NCBI GenBank assembly: GCA_947448375.1
Contig: CANFMY010000006.1
Span: 1-37,749 of the forward strand
DNA length: 37,749 nt
Reading direction: 5' to 3'
Origin: Comamonadaceae bacterium
GTDB lineage: Bacteria; Pseudomonadota; Gammaproteobacteria; Burkholderiales; Burkholderiaceae_C
A program made the translations under genes and the position numbers. Within the stretch, counting starts at the first letter, position 1, and each line of letters begins with the position of its first letter. This document shows, in pieces, positions 16,698 to 24,408 of the stretch. The notes under the pieces were generated by a model, which was not told where the DNA came from, ran no database searches, and was given only the letters and a program-made list of their open reading frames with translations.

Positions 16698-17605
16698 GCA
16701 TGAGTCCCAAGGGCTGGTTGGCGGTCTCGGCCATCGTGGCGCTGGTCACGATCGCGCTCAAGACACTGGCCTGGTGGGTGACCGATTCCATCGGTCTGTT
16801 GTCGGATGCGATGGAGTCGGTGGTCAACCTGGCCAGCGCCATGTTCGGCCTGCTGATGGTGACCCTGGCGGCACAGCCCGCTGACGAGGAGCATCCCTAC
16901 GGTCACCACAAGGCCGAATATTTTTCGGCCGGCTTCGAGGGCATTCTCATTCTGGTGGCAGCACTGGGCATCATCTGGGCGGCGCTGCACCGCTTGTGGG
17001 ACCCGCAACCGGTGGAGCAGATTGGCTTGGGCTTGGGGCTGTCGATCGTCAGTTCGGCCCTGAACGGTTGGCTCGCCTGGGTGCTGTTTCGTGCCGCACG
17101 GCAGCACCGCTCCATTGCGCTGGAGGCCGATGCCAAGCATCTGGTGTCGGATGTGTGGACGTCGGCAGGGGTGGTGGTCGGCATGGTGATGGTCAGCCTG
17201 AGCGGCTGGTTGTGGCTGGACGCCGCGGTGGCCATCGGGGTGGCGTTGAACATCCTGCGCGAGGGCGTGCACCTGGTGTGGCGCGCGTCACAGGGGCTGA
17301 TGGACCAGGCGGTCGAGCCCGAGGTGCAGGCCCAAATTCACGCCGTGCTGGCCGAGTTCGAATACCAGCGGGGCGAAGCGCAGATCGTGCGGTTTGACCA
17401 TGTCACCACCCGCAAGGCTGGCCAGCGCCGTTTTGTGGACCTGCACCTGCACATGCCGGCCAGTTGGACGCTGGGCCGTGCGGCAGCCCTGCGCTTGAGT
17501 GTGGAGCAAGCCTTGATGAGCGCGGTGCCGGGCTTGCGGGCCTCCATTCAGTTGCTGCCCAGCGATGTGGAAGCCCACGCGGGTGACGAAAAGGATTTGC
17601 TGTGA
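16694..17605 (+). CDS. Cation diffusion facilitator (CDF) family transporter
   Basis: This is a proton-coupled divalent metal exporter of the inner membrane (303 aa). Six hydrophobic segments are visible in the first 210 residues. Metal-site motifs are [14 protein letters not shown] (helix 2) and [16 protein letters not shown] (helix 5, with the H..D pair), plus [19 protein letters not shown] after helix 2, a hallmark of the FieF-like branch. The soluble C-terminal ferredoxin-like domain (about 215-295) contains [12 protein letters not shown] and FVDLHLHM. The metal (Zn, Fe, Mn or Co) cannot be fixed by eye. The gene lies between tyrS and dtd with a 4-nt overlap at each junction (GTG start at 16694 or ATG 16700), an unusual company for a metal exporter. 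Confidence 0.93.
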   Translation: MSMSPKGWLAVSAIVALVTIALKTLAWWVTDSIGLLSDAMESVVNLASAMFGLLMVTLAAQPADEEHPYGHHKAEYFSAGFEGILILVAALGIIWAALHRLWDPQPVEQIGLGLGLSIVSSALNGWLAWVLFRAARQHRSIALEADAKHLVSDVWTSAGVVVGMVMVSLSGWLWLDAAVAIGVALNILREGVHLVWRASQGLMDQAVEPEVQAQIHAVLAEFEYQRGEAQIVRFDHVTTRKAGQRRFVDLHLHMPASWTLGRAAALRLSVEQALMSAVPGLRASIQLLPSDVEAHAGDEKDLL

Positions 17606-18075
17606 TCGGACTGCTGCAGCGTGTGCGCGAAGCCCGGGTTTGCATTGCGGGCGAGGTGGTGGGCGAGATTGACGGCGGGCTGTTGCTGCTGGTGTGCGCC
17701 GAACGAGGTGACACCGAGCTACAAGCCGAGAAGCTCCTCACCAAGTTGCTCAAGCTGCGCATCTTCAGTGATGAACAGGGCAAGATGAACCTTTCCCTGC
17801 AGGACCGTCTGGCCGCGGCGCAGCCGGCAGGGCTGTTGATCGTGAGTCAGTTCACGCTCGCCGCCGACACCTCGGCAGGCAACCGGCCCAGCTTCACACA
17901 GGCGGCACCGCCTGCGGAGGGCGAGCGGTTGTATGACGGGCTGGTGCAACGCGCGCGCAGCCTGCATCCCCATGTGCAGACAGGTCGGTTTGGTGCCGAC
18001 ATGCAAGTCGAGTTAGTCAACGACGGGCCCGTCACCATCCCGATGCGGATCGCGCCGCCGGCATCGCCAACCTAG
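17602..18075 (+). CDS. dtd: D-aminoacyl-tRNA deacylase
   Basis: Dtd hydrolyses D-amino acids (and glycine on tRNA-Ala) off tRNA, protecting translation from wrong aminoacylation. The 157 aa length is close to the family norm. The two catalytic signatures are present: SQFTLAADT (about 82-90), with the active Ser/Gln/Thr, and the cis-Gly-Pro loop NDGPVTI (about 139-145). The GTG start overlaps the CDF stop (17602-17605). Dtd and tyrS are functionally related, because TyrRS is a well-known source of D-Tyr-tRNA, so the operon makes sense with the CDF gene as the odd member. Confidence 0.96.
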   Translation: MIGLLQRVREARVCIAGEVVGEIDGGLLLLVCAERGDTELQAEKLLTKLLKLRIFSDEQGKMNLSLQDRLAAAQPAGLLIVSQFTLAADTSAGNRPSFTQAAPPAEGERLYDGLVQRARSLHPHVQTGRFGADMQVELVNDGPVTIPMRIAPPASPT

Positions 18076-18108
18076 TCGCTTCTCGCTTGCAGATGGCAGA
18101 TTCAAGCG

Positions 18109-18783
18109 TCAGCCGTGCCAGGGCCTGCCGCGCATCCACGCCTGATCCGCATGCCGCAACACGGACAGATCGCCGCGCGTGTCGCCATAGGCGTGCAACT
18201 CCCAGGCTTCGCGCGGCTGGCCTTGCTGGGCAAACCAGGCTTGCAACCGTCGCCATTTTTCCTCGCCGTGGCAGTTGGGTGTGGACATCTGTCCGGTGCA
18301 GCGTCCGTCCTGCATCGCCAGTCCGGTGCAGATCAGGTGGGGAATGTCCAGGGCCCGCGCCACTGCGCCCAGATACACATCCGCAGAGGCGCTCAGCAGC
18401 ACGCAGGTATGCCCGGCTTGCTGGTGCGCCTGCAACTCGTCCAGGGCCCAGGTGTTGAGGTGGCGAGGCAGCCACGTCTGCACCAGACGCTCGGCGCTCT
18501 TGTCGAGCCCATCTTGCGGCGCTCCGCGCAAGGTCTGTTGCAACAAGGCCGCCTTGGCCTGGTGGTTGGACACCAGGCGCAGCACATACGCCATCAGCAC
18601 CGGGGCCTGTCGCACCAGGGCCCACCCCCAACCCCGTGTACCCAGATGAAGATGCAAAAACGCGCCCAGGCTATCGGCCGTGGTGAGCGTGCCGTCAAAG
18701 TCGAACACGGCCAGCACCGGGCGTTCGGTGGCGGCAATCGTCTCGGCCGTCGCATGGGAGCGCTCGGTCATCGGCCCACTCAT
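18109..18783 (-). CDS. HAD-IB family phosphatase of the lipid-linked pentose operon
   Basis: This is a haloacid-dehalogenase phosphatase of 224 aa from ATG 18783, which overlaps the upstream stop by 4 nt. The HAD motifs are visible: I, FDFDGTLTTADS (Asp28, Asp30); II, LLSASADVYLG; III, the lysine of EEKWRRLQ; IV, YGDTRGDLSVL. The cap region fits subfamily IB (SerB-like). HAD domains of this type occur fused to UbiA-type phosphoribosyltransferases in other bacteria, where they are proposed to remove the 5-phosphate from polyprenyl-phosphoribose-5-phosphate. That reaction is the inferred role here, from its position as last gene of a four-gene operon. It could instead act on a phospho-serine-like or nucleotide substrate. 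It converges on dtd with 33 nt between stops. Confidence 0.85.
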   Translation of the reverse strand: MSGPMTERSHATAETIAATERPVLAVFDFDGTLTTADSLGAFLHLHLGTRGWGWALVRQAPVLMAYVLRLVSNHQAKAALLQQTLRGAPQDGLDKSAERLVQTWLPRHLNTWALDELQAHQQAGHTCVLLSASADVYLGAVARALDIPHLICTGLAMQDGRCTGQMSTPNCHGEEKWRRLQAWFAQQGQPREAWELHAYGDTRGDLSVLRHADQAWMRGRPWHG

Positions 18784-20324
18784 CGCGTGTCGCCGTCCGG
18801 ACGTGGACACCGCACCTGCCCGCAGTAGCGCTCGCAAAATGGACACCCCGTCATGGGCAACCAGGCGGGGATGTTGTAGTAGCGCTTGAAAATGTCGCCC
18901 AGCACTTGCTGCCGGTAGGTCTCGAACTTGAAGCCCAGCCCCTCGACGACAAAAAACCGCGCGTCCGATTGCGCCAGTTCCAACAGCGAGACGCGGTCAA
19001 AGTAGGGCGCGTAATCTGCCAGTTCGGGGCGGCTGAAACTGATGATGCGAACTTTCTGGCCGTCAAAACGCGAATAGTCCACCAGCAGGTCGTCTTGCCG
19101 AGCATGAAACTTGCCCAAGCCAAACACGGGCACGTAGGTTTTCAGGGTGTGGCCATAAATGGCGGCTGGCGTGTAGGCGGTGGCCATGATGACGGTGCCG
19201 GGCTGGCTGACTTGCTGCAAAAGCGCCTCGGTGCGGTAGCTGCGCACGATCTCCGGATAAATTTTCACGTTCTTCCAGTCGGCCAGCTCGCGCGTGTACA
19301 TCCCGCCCACCACCAGCAGATGCAGGCCCAGGAAGACGGCCAGGTAGCGTCCCGCTCGCACCAGCGCCTCTCGGGGTAAAGCCAGCGCCACGGCAGCAAA
19401 CATCAGCGGATAAAAACTCAGTACCCAGTGCAGGCCAATCACCTTCTTGATCGACAACACGGCAAAAAAGGCCATGGGCACCAGGACCAGACACGCCAAC
19501 AACCGCTGCCGGCCCAACACCTGTCGCAGCGCCCCCCGGTGTTTCACACCCAGCCACAGCACGCCGGGGGTGAGCAGGTAGGCCCAGGTCAGCAGGTACA
19601 GCCCCGGCTTGTGCCAACCGAACACCTCACCCTCGTTGCGGTTGTAGACATTGAACATGATGTTGGACCAACCGTGCCCCATGTTCCACCAGAGGTTGAG
19701 TGTCGGCCCCGGCAGTGCGGCCAGCACCAGCACCAGCAAACCCGCCCAGCGTTCGCGCCGCACCAGCGCGAAATAGACCAGGTAGCTCAGTCCCAGCACC
19801 ACCGAGAAATACTTGGAGAGGAAAGCGCAGCCGATGAACACGCCGCTCAGGGCATACATCGTCCAGGCCCGGCCATCCAGGCGCGGGCGCACTTCGGCGT
19901 GGATCAGACACGCCACCGACAGCATGGACCACAGCATCAACGGCGTGTCGGTGGTGACCAGGGTGTTGATCCAGTTGATGGGCGTGAGCCAGAACAGCAA
20001 GGTCGCCCAAGGTGCCCGCTCGCGGTCCCAGGCCGACACCCCCCACCACAGCACCCAACCTTGCACCAATGGCAGCAGCACAATGGGCAAGCGAATGGAC
20101 CAGGTGCTGTCCCCCAGCAGGTGCAACATGGTGGCGATGAACCAGCCCACCATGGGGGGGTGGTCGTAGTAGCCCCAATCGGGGGCCACGCCCCACCAGT
20201 AGAAAAAGGCCTCGTCGCCGGTGATGGGGAACGTGGCGCTGATGAAAAGCCGCAGCACCAGCGAGAGGCCCGCCACGGCCCACAGGGCGCGTTGCATGGG
20301 AGGGGTCATGAAAGACGGATTCAT
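18780..20324 (-). CDS. GT-C (ArnT/GT39-like) polyprenyl-sugar-dependent glycosyltransferase
   Basis: This is a 514 aa membrane glycosyltransferase from ATG 20324, which overlaps the upstream stop by 4 nt. The first periplasmic loop carries the catalytic acidic pair, ITGDEAFFYWW (Asp37-Glu38), followed by YYDHPPMVGW, as in ArnT and other PMT_2-domain enzymes that use polyprenyl-phosphate sugars. About ten membrane helices follow to residue 350, including FLSKYFSVVLGLSYLVYF and LPGPTLNLWWNMGHG, then a soluble C-terminal domain (about 365-514). The end has a short Cys cluster, CPFCERYC. By operon context the donor would be a polyprenyl-phospho-pentose and the acceptor, outside the cytoplasm, is unknown (LPS, pilin or other protein). 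The track ORF is longer and includes antisense readthrough of the upstream gene. Confidence 0.88.
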   Translation of the reverse strand: MNPSFMTPPMQRALWAVAGLSLVLRLFISATFPITGDEAFFYWWGVAPDWGYYDHPPMVGWFIATMLHLLGDSTWSIRLPIVLLPLVQGWVLWWGVSAWDRERAPWATLLFWLTPINWINTLVTTDTPLMLWSMLSVACLIHAEVRPRLDGRAWTMYALSGVFIGCAFLSKYFSVVLGLSYLVYFALVRRERWAGLLVLVLAALPGPTLNLWWNMGHGWSNIMFNVYNRNEGEVFGWHKPGLYLLTWAYLLTPGVLWLGVKHRGALRQVLGRQRLLACLVLVPMAFFAVLSIKKVIGLHWVLSFYPLMFAAVALALPREALVRAGRYLAVFLGLHLLVVGGMYTRELADWKNVKIYPEIVRSYRTEALLQQVSQPGTVIMATAYTPAAIYGHTLKTYVPVFGLGKFHARQDDLLVDYSRFDGQKVRIISFSRPELADYAPYFDRVSLLELAQSDARFFVVEGLGFKFETYRQQVLGDIFKRYYNIPAWLPMTGCPFCERYCGQVRCPRPDGDTR

Positions 20325-21262
20325 GGCGACGAACGAGGACGATCCATCCGCCAACCATACAACAGCGCCACCAGGCCCACGGCAACGGCCAGCCACAAGG
20401 TCAGCAAGCGCACTTGCAGGGTCAGCAGCAGGGCCAGCGAGGTGCTCACGCCTTGTTGGGTGAACAGTCCCACCAGGCTGGCCTCCGTGCCGCCCAATCC
20501 GGCCGGCAGGGTGGTGAGGGCGCCCGCCACCATGGACAAGGCGTACCAGGACGTGGCTTGCAGCGCATCGGCCAGCAGGCCGTTGTGACGGCACAGGAGC
20601 CACACCGCCACGCCTTGTGCGCTCCAGGCCAGCAGGGTCAGACTCCAGGTGAGCCCCGGTTGGTGCTGGAGGCACTGCTGCGCTTGTTCGAGACCCAGCA
20701 CGTGTTGGACCTTGGCCGGAATCAGACGCAAGCCCCACTGCCAGGCCAGGCTTTGCATCGACAACCAGATGAGCGTGGTGACCAGGACGCACAGCAGCAT
20801 CACCACCAGGCCGGACGCATCAAAGGGTGACCACAGCAAGGCCGGCACGGCCAACAGCACCAGCGCCAGCAAATCCTGCCACCGCTCGGCGGCGAATACC
20901 GCCACGCTGGTGGAGACCGGCAGTGGACTCGGGCGCATGAGCAAGCCACGCGCCGCTTCGCCCACATTGCCGGGTGTCGGTGTCAGGCTGTACCCCGCCA
21001 GGTAGACCCGCAGGCCCCGTCGCCACGGGGTGGGGTGGCCACAGGCCGCTACCCACAGTCGCCAGCGTTGCCCTCGCAAGACATAGCTCACCAGGCACAA
21101 CAGCGTGGCGAGCGCCCCGTCCGTGGACAACAGGCCACGCCACACACCGGGTGCTTGCGGGTCTCCCCACCACTGCCAGGCGGCCTGACACAAGCCCAGC
21201 ACCACCAGGGCCACCAGGGCCAGCAGGAGCAGGCTGCGTCCGAGTGAGCCCAGGGGTGTCAC
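20321..21262 (-). CDS. UPF0104 / lysylphosphatidylglycerol-synthase-type membrane protein
   Basis: This 313 aa protein has eight or so hydrophobic segments and is of the AglD/LPG-synthase transmembrane-domain type (PF03706-like). I place the start at GTG 21262 (MTPLGSLGRSLLLLALVAL), overlapping the ubiA-like stop by 4 nt; the track frame simply remains open upstream. Family-like stretches are YLAGYSLTPTPGNVGEAARGLLM (about 85-107), FAAERWQDLLALVLL and MVAGALTTLPAGLGGTEASLVGLF (about 255-278). Proteins of this family are suspected to take part in glycolipid export or to assist transferases, but direct evidence for flipping is limited. Here it lies between the lipid-pentose synthase and the GT-C enzyme, so a role in presenting the lipid-linked sugar on the outer face is a reasonable inference. 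Confidence 0.85.
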   Translation of the reverse strand: MTPLGSLGRSLLLLALVALVVLGLCQAAWQWWGDPQAPGVWRGLLSTDGALATLLCLVSYVLRGQRWRLWVAACGHPTPWRRGLRVYLAGYSLTPTPGNVGEAARGLLMRPSPLPVSTSVAVFAAERWQDLLALVLLAVPALLWSPFDASGLVVMLLCVLVTTLIWLSMQSLAWQWGLRLIPAKVQHVLGLEQAQQCLQHQPGLTWSLTLLAWSAQGVAVWLLCRHNGLLADALQATSWYALSMVAGALTTLPAGLGGTEASLVGLFTQQGVSTSLALLLTLQVRLLTLWLAVAVGLVALLYGWRMDRPRSSP

Positions 21263-22137
21263 GCGCGTGGACTCGCAAACACCAGCAACCAAGCCACCGC
21301 CGACAACACGATCCAGCGGTCGCGCAGCAGGTCGCGCGCAAAGTCCTCGGCCTGGCCGCGGTGCACCTGGAACACGTAGCGCAGCGCGCCAAACACCACC
21401 AGCGGAATCGTCATCCACAGGCGTGGGCCATGACGCTCCAGCGCCTCGGGGGCGGTGGCAAAGAGGCTGTAGGTCAGCAAGGTGGCGGTGAGGGTGACCC
21501 CCACGCACAGGTCGAGAAAAGCAGGTGGGTAATGCGCCATCACGGCGCGTTGTTGTTCGCTGGCATGAAAGCTCTCGGCGCGACGCTTGGAAAACCCGAG
21601 AAACAGCGTGACAAACAAGCCCGTGAGCAGCAGCCAGTGCGAGGGCTGAATGCCGATGGCCCAGGTGCCCGCCAGCAGGCGCAACATGAAACCGGCGGCG
21701 ATGATGAATACATCGACCACCGGCACTTGCTTCAAGCGCAGGGTGTAGGCGGTGTTCAGCACCAGGTAGGCGGCGAGCAGGCCCATGAAAAGCGGCGTGG
21801 TCTGCGCGGCCAGCCACGCGGCACCCGCCAGACAGGCCAGGCCCACCGCCGCGCCTTCCGTGCCGGAGATGGCTCCACTGGCCAAAGGACGATGGCGCTT
21901 GCGCGGGTGCTGCGCATCGTCGTGGCGGTCGAGCCAATCGTTGAGCACATACACCGCGCTGGACGCCAGGCAAAACGCGGCGGCCGACCACAAGGCCAGA
22001 TGCACCAGATCGGCCTGGTGCCACAAGCGGCCAAACAACAAACCGGCCAGCACGAAACCGTTTTTCAGCCACTGGTGCGGGCGCAACAGTCGCAGCCAGG
22101 CGAGGGGGCGCGATGCGGTGGACGGTGGCATGCTCAT
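21259..22137 (-). CDS. Polyprenyl-phosphate 5-phosphoribosyltransferase (DPPR synthase-like, UbiA superfamily)
   Basis: A 292 aa integral membrane prenyltransferase-fold enzyme. Motifs match decaprenyl-phosphate phosphoribosyltransferase more than UbiA/CyoE. They are LLRPHQWLKNGFVLAGLLFG (18-36); the Asp-rich motif NDWLDRHDD (Asn66-Asp74), followed by HPRKRHRPLASG; PVVDVFIIAAGFMLRLLAG as second acidic region; and FGALRYVFQVHRGQAEDF with LLRDRWI at the end. In mycobacteria the homologous reaction joins polyprenyl phosphate and PRPP to make polyprenyl-phosphoryl-5-phosphoribose, precursor of lipid-linked ribose and arabinose. This is the first gene of the minus-strand operon. It has an extended -10 promoter so close (22144-22152) that the mRNA may be leaderless. 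No DprE1/DprE2 gene is in the window. Confidence 0.88.
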   Translation of the reverse strand: MSMPPSTASRPLAWLRLLRPHQWLKNGFVLAGLLFGRLWHQADLVHLALWSAAAFCLASSAVYVLNDWLDRHDDAQHPRKRHRPLASGAISGTEGAAVGLACLAGAAWLAAQTTPLFMGLLAAYLVLNTAYTLRLKQVPVVDVFIIAAGFMLRLLAGTWAIGIQPSHWLLLTGLFVTLFLGFSKRRAESFHASEQQRAVMAHYPPAFLDLCVGVTLTATLLTYSLFATAPEALERHGPRLWMTIPLVVFGALRYVFQVHRGQAEDFARDLLRDRWIVLSAVAWLLVFASPRA

Positions 22138-22143
22138 GACCGG

Positions 22144-22152
22144 ATTATCTCA
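22144..22152 (-). promoter_or_regulatory. Extended -10 promoter of the lipid-linked pentose operon; possible leaderless start
   Basis: Minus strand TGAGATAAT (TGn plus GATAAT) ends 6 nt before the ATG at 22137, so initiation at the usual 7-nt distance would fall on the A of the start codon. There is no clear -35 and no Shine-Dalgarno. Confidence 0.55.
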
Positions 22153-22251
22153 GGCGCTCTGCGGGTGAGCGGCGGGTCGTGGGGTTGCGTCGTTCGATCA
22201 ATCGCGTGCAACTCACTCGCCCTGCGCGTTCAAGAGGGGTCGAGTCAGGGC

Positions 22252-22350
22252 GCAATGGCAGATCAACTGGGGGTCAAAAGGGAGCCAATAGGTAGTCAAC
22301 AGGGAGTTAAAAGTGGGCAATGGGCGATCAATAGGCTACCTACAGACGAC
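22252..22350. repeat. Array of 11-bp phased direct repeats, consensus TCAANAGGGAG
   Basis: CAA (or TAA) recurs at 22253, 22264, 22275, 22286, 22297, 22308, 22318, 22329, giving steps of 11 bp except one of 10. Units include TCAAAAGGGAG, CCAATAGGTAG, TCAACAGGGAG and TTAAAAGTGGG. Degenerate CTA units continue at 22340 and 22351, and another CAATAGGGG at 22384 is still in phase. The outer copies share a longer block (GCAATGGNNGATCAA at 22252 and 22317). The region is non-coding, between ybeY and the ubiA-like gene. Confidence 0.8.
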
Positions 22351-22382
22351 CTAACGCCGCGCCTGGGCCGCAGCAGGGAAGT

Positions 22383-22847
22383 TCAATAGGGGTTGGGCAG
22401 GCCCAGACAGCCCATCAGCAGCACTTCCAGCGATTCCATTTCATTCGCTTCATCGTCACCGTCCTCGTGGTCATACCCCTGCGCGTGCAGGGTGCCGTGC
22501 ACGACGAGGTGGGCATAGTGTTCCACCAGGGGCTTGCCCTGTGCGCGCGCCTCGCGTGCCACCACGGGGGCGCACAGCACCAGGTCGGCCAGGGTGAGGG
22601 GTGTCTGGGTGTAGGCGAAAGTGAGCACGTTGGTGGCGTAATCCTTGCCCCGGAATTCGCGGTTGAGCCTGCGGCCTTCGGCGGCGCCCACAATGCGCAC
22701 GGTGATCTCGCCGGGTCCGGCCAGCGCGGTGCTGACCCACCGTTTGAGGCGGGCGGTGGTGAGCACGCCTCGCAAGCCGTCACGCTGCTGCTGCGTCAGG
22801 CCGTCCGACCATTGCAGTCGAACCTGACTCGCTTGCGGTGTGTTCAT
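22383..22847 (-). CDS. ybeY: Endoribonuclease YbeY
   Basis: YbeY is a single-strand endoribonuclease for 16S rRNA 3-prime maturation and ribosome quality control. The 154 aa protein has the signature zinc site [22 protein letters not shown] (three His of HxxxHxxGxDH). Another conserved stretch is [18 protein letters not shown], with the family arginine. Its ATG overlaps the phoH stop (22844-22847). The phoH-ybeY pairing is conserved in proteobacteria; the miaB and lnt genes often found around it are not here. Confidence 0.96.
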   Translation of the reverse strand: MNTPQASQVRLQWSDGLTQQQRDGLRGVLTTARLKRWVSTALAGPGEITVRIVGAAEGRRLNREFRGKDYATNVLTFAYTQTPLTLADLVLCAPVVAREARAQGKPLVEHYAHLVVHGTLHAQGYDHEDGDDEANEMESLEVLLMGCLGLPNPY

Positions 22848-23788
22848 GCTTCTTTGCGCGTGCGTTGCGCGTCGTAGGCGTCGACGATACGCGCCACCAG
22901 CGGGTGACGCACCACATCGGCGCTGGTAAAGCGTGTGACGGCAATGCCCGAGACCCGTTTGAGCACGCGCTCGGCGTCGATCAGCCCGCTCATCTGCCCG
23001 CGCGGCAAGTCGATCTGGCTCACGTCGCCCGTCACCACCGCTCGCGCGCCAAAGCCAATGCGGGTGAGAAACATCTTCATCTGCTCGGGCGTGGTGTTTT
23101 GCGCCTCGTCCAGGATGATGAAGGCGTTGTTGAGCGTGCGCCCGCGCATGAAGGCCAGCGGGGCAATTTCCAGCGCGTTGCGCTCGAACGCCTTTTGCAC
23201 CCGTTCATAGCCCATCAGGTCGTAGAGCGCGTCGTACAGGGGGCGCAGGTAGGGGTCCACCTTTTGCCCCAGGTCGCCTGGCAGAAAGCCGAGCTTTTCG
23301 CCGGCCTCGACCGCCGGTCGGGTCAGCACGATGCGTTGGACCGCGCTGCGCTCCAGGGCATCCACCGCGCAGGCCACCGCCAGGTAGGTCTTGCCCGTGC
23401 CCGCCGGGCCGATGCCGAAGGTGATGTCGTGCTGGGCAATGTTGTGCAGGTACACGCTCTGGTTGGGGGTTCGCGCCTGCAGGTTGCTGCGGCGGGTCTG
23501 GAGCAGCGAGGCGCCCTCCTCCGCTTCAGCCAGGGGCGCGTCACCCGCCAGCATGAGTTGCACCTGCTCGGGCGGGATGGTGCGGGCCGCCCGCTCATAG
23601 AGTGCTTGCAGCACCTCCATGGCCCGTTGCGCCTTGACCTTGGGGCCGTCCACCTTGAATTGCTCGTGCCGGTGGGCGATCTTGACCTGCAGGGCCACTT
23701 CGATGGTGCGCAGGTGTTCGTCCATCGGTCCGCACAGGTGGGCCAGGCGGGCGTTGTTGGGCGGGGAGAAGCTGTGTCTGAGAATCAC
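22844..23788 (-). CDS. ybeZ: PhoH-like ATPase (PhoL/YbeZ)
   Basis: A P-loop ATPase of the PhoH family, with helicase-like core, commonly co-transcribed with ybeY and implicated in RNA metabolism. I prefer GTG 23788 ([15 protein letters not shown]), 314 aa; the track start at TTG 23827 would run into ruvA. Visible motifs are Walker [13 protein letters not shown] (about 128-139), [21 protein letters not shown], Walker [22 protein letters not shown], and [13 protein letters not shown]. The N-terminal part carries a small nucleic-acid-binding-like segment. It is divergent from ruvA, with 28 bp between start codons, so promoters overlap the opposing gene starts. Confidence 0.94.
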   Translation of the reverse strand: MILRHSFSPPNNARLAHLCGPMDEHLRTIEVALQVKIAHRHEQFKVDGPKVKAQRAMEVLQALYERAARTIPPEQVQLMLAGDAPLAEAEEGASLLQTRRSNLQARTPNQSVYLHNIAQHDITFGIGPAGTGKTYLAVACAVDALERSAVQRIVLTRPAVEAGEKLGFLPGDLGQKVDPYLRPLYDALYDLMGYERVQKAFERNALEIAPLAFMRGRTLNNAFIILDEAQNTTPEQMKMFLTRIGFGARAVVTGDVSQIDLPRGQMSGLIDAERVLKRVSGIAVTRFTSADVVRHPLVARIVDAYDAQRTRKEA

Positions 23789-23816
23789 GTTGATAATCCG
23801 TGTCGAGAGGACTCCA

Positions 23817-24395
23817 ATGATAGGCAAGTTGAGCGGAACGCTGATCGAGAAGCAACCACCCCAGGTGTTGGTGGATTGTCATGGCGTGGGCTATGAGGTG
23901 GATGTGCCCATGAGCACGTTCTACAACCTGCCCGCCGTGGGCTCTCCCGTGTCGCTGCTCACCCACTTCGTGGTGCGCGAAGATGCGCAGTTGCTGTATG
24001 GCTTTGGCACGGCGACCGAGCGCGACACCTTTCGCCAGCTCATTCGCATTTCAGGCGTGGGGCCGCGCACCGCGCTGGGTGTGCTCAGCGGCATGAGCGT
24101 CGACGAACTGGCCCGCGCCGTCACCGAGCAAAGCCCGGGCCGGCTGGTCAAGGTGCCGGGCATCGGCAAGAAAACCGCCGAACGCCTGTTGCTGGAACTC
24201 AAAGGCAAGCTCGGCGCCGACCTGGGTTCGGCAGTGTCCGGTGCTGCCGCGGGCGACGCGCACCACGACATCCAGCAGGCGCTCCTGGCCCTGGGCTACA
24301 ACGACCGCGAGGCCGCGCTGGCCTTGAAAGCCTTGCCGGCCGACATCGGCGTGAGCGAGGGCATCAAGCAGGCCCTCAAGGCCCTGGCGCGATGA
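23817..24395 (+). CDS. ruvA: Holliday junction branch migration protein RuvA
   Basis: RuvA binds four-way junctions as a tetramer and loads RuvB. The start at ATG 23817 ([16 protein letters not shown]) with AGAGG upstream gives 192 aa, the usual length; the track ORF starts too early. Domain I (OB fold) spans about 1-62. Domain II has the HhH motifs [18 protein letters not shown] and [20 protein letters not shown] flexible linker and domain III (RuvB contact, about 148-192, [18 protein letters not shown]) follow. ruvB starts 13 nt downstream. Confidence 0.97.
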   Translation: MIGKLSGTLIEKQPPQVLVDCHGVGYEVDVPMSTFYNLPAVGSPVSLLTHFVVREDAQLLYGFGTATERDTFRQLIRISGVGPRTALGVLSGMSVDELARAVTEQSPGRLVKVPGIGKKTAERLLLELKGKLGADLGSAVSGAAAGDAHHDIQQALLALGYNDREAALALKALPADIGVSEGIKQALKALAR

Positions 24396-24408
24396 GGAGC
24401 GTGAACCC

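Larger units (their letters stand above)
22138..22382. other. Intergenic region between ybeY and the lipid-linked pentose operon
   Basis: This 245 bp holds no gene. From the operon side it contains the extended -10 promoter, a GC-rich stretch with no evident signal, and the 11-bp repeat array near the ybeY stop. No intrinsic terminator with a T tract is visible, so ybeY transcripts may read into the downstream operon. Confidence 0.7.

Noticed and set aside
19428-20588. 386-aa plus-strand ORF rich in His/Gln
   Set aside because: Antisense of the GT-C transferase and UPF0104 genes; low-complexity composition and no start signal.
20974-22389. 471-aa plus-strand ORF spanning the ubiA-like gene and the repeat array
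   Set aside because: Antisense to two membrane protein genes. The 11-bp repeat region it crosses is not coding: an 11-bp period shifts frame each unit.
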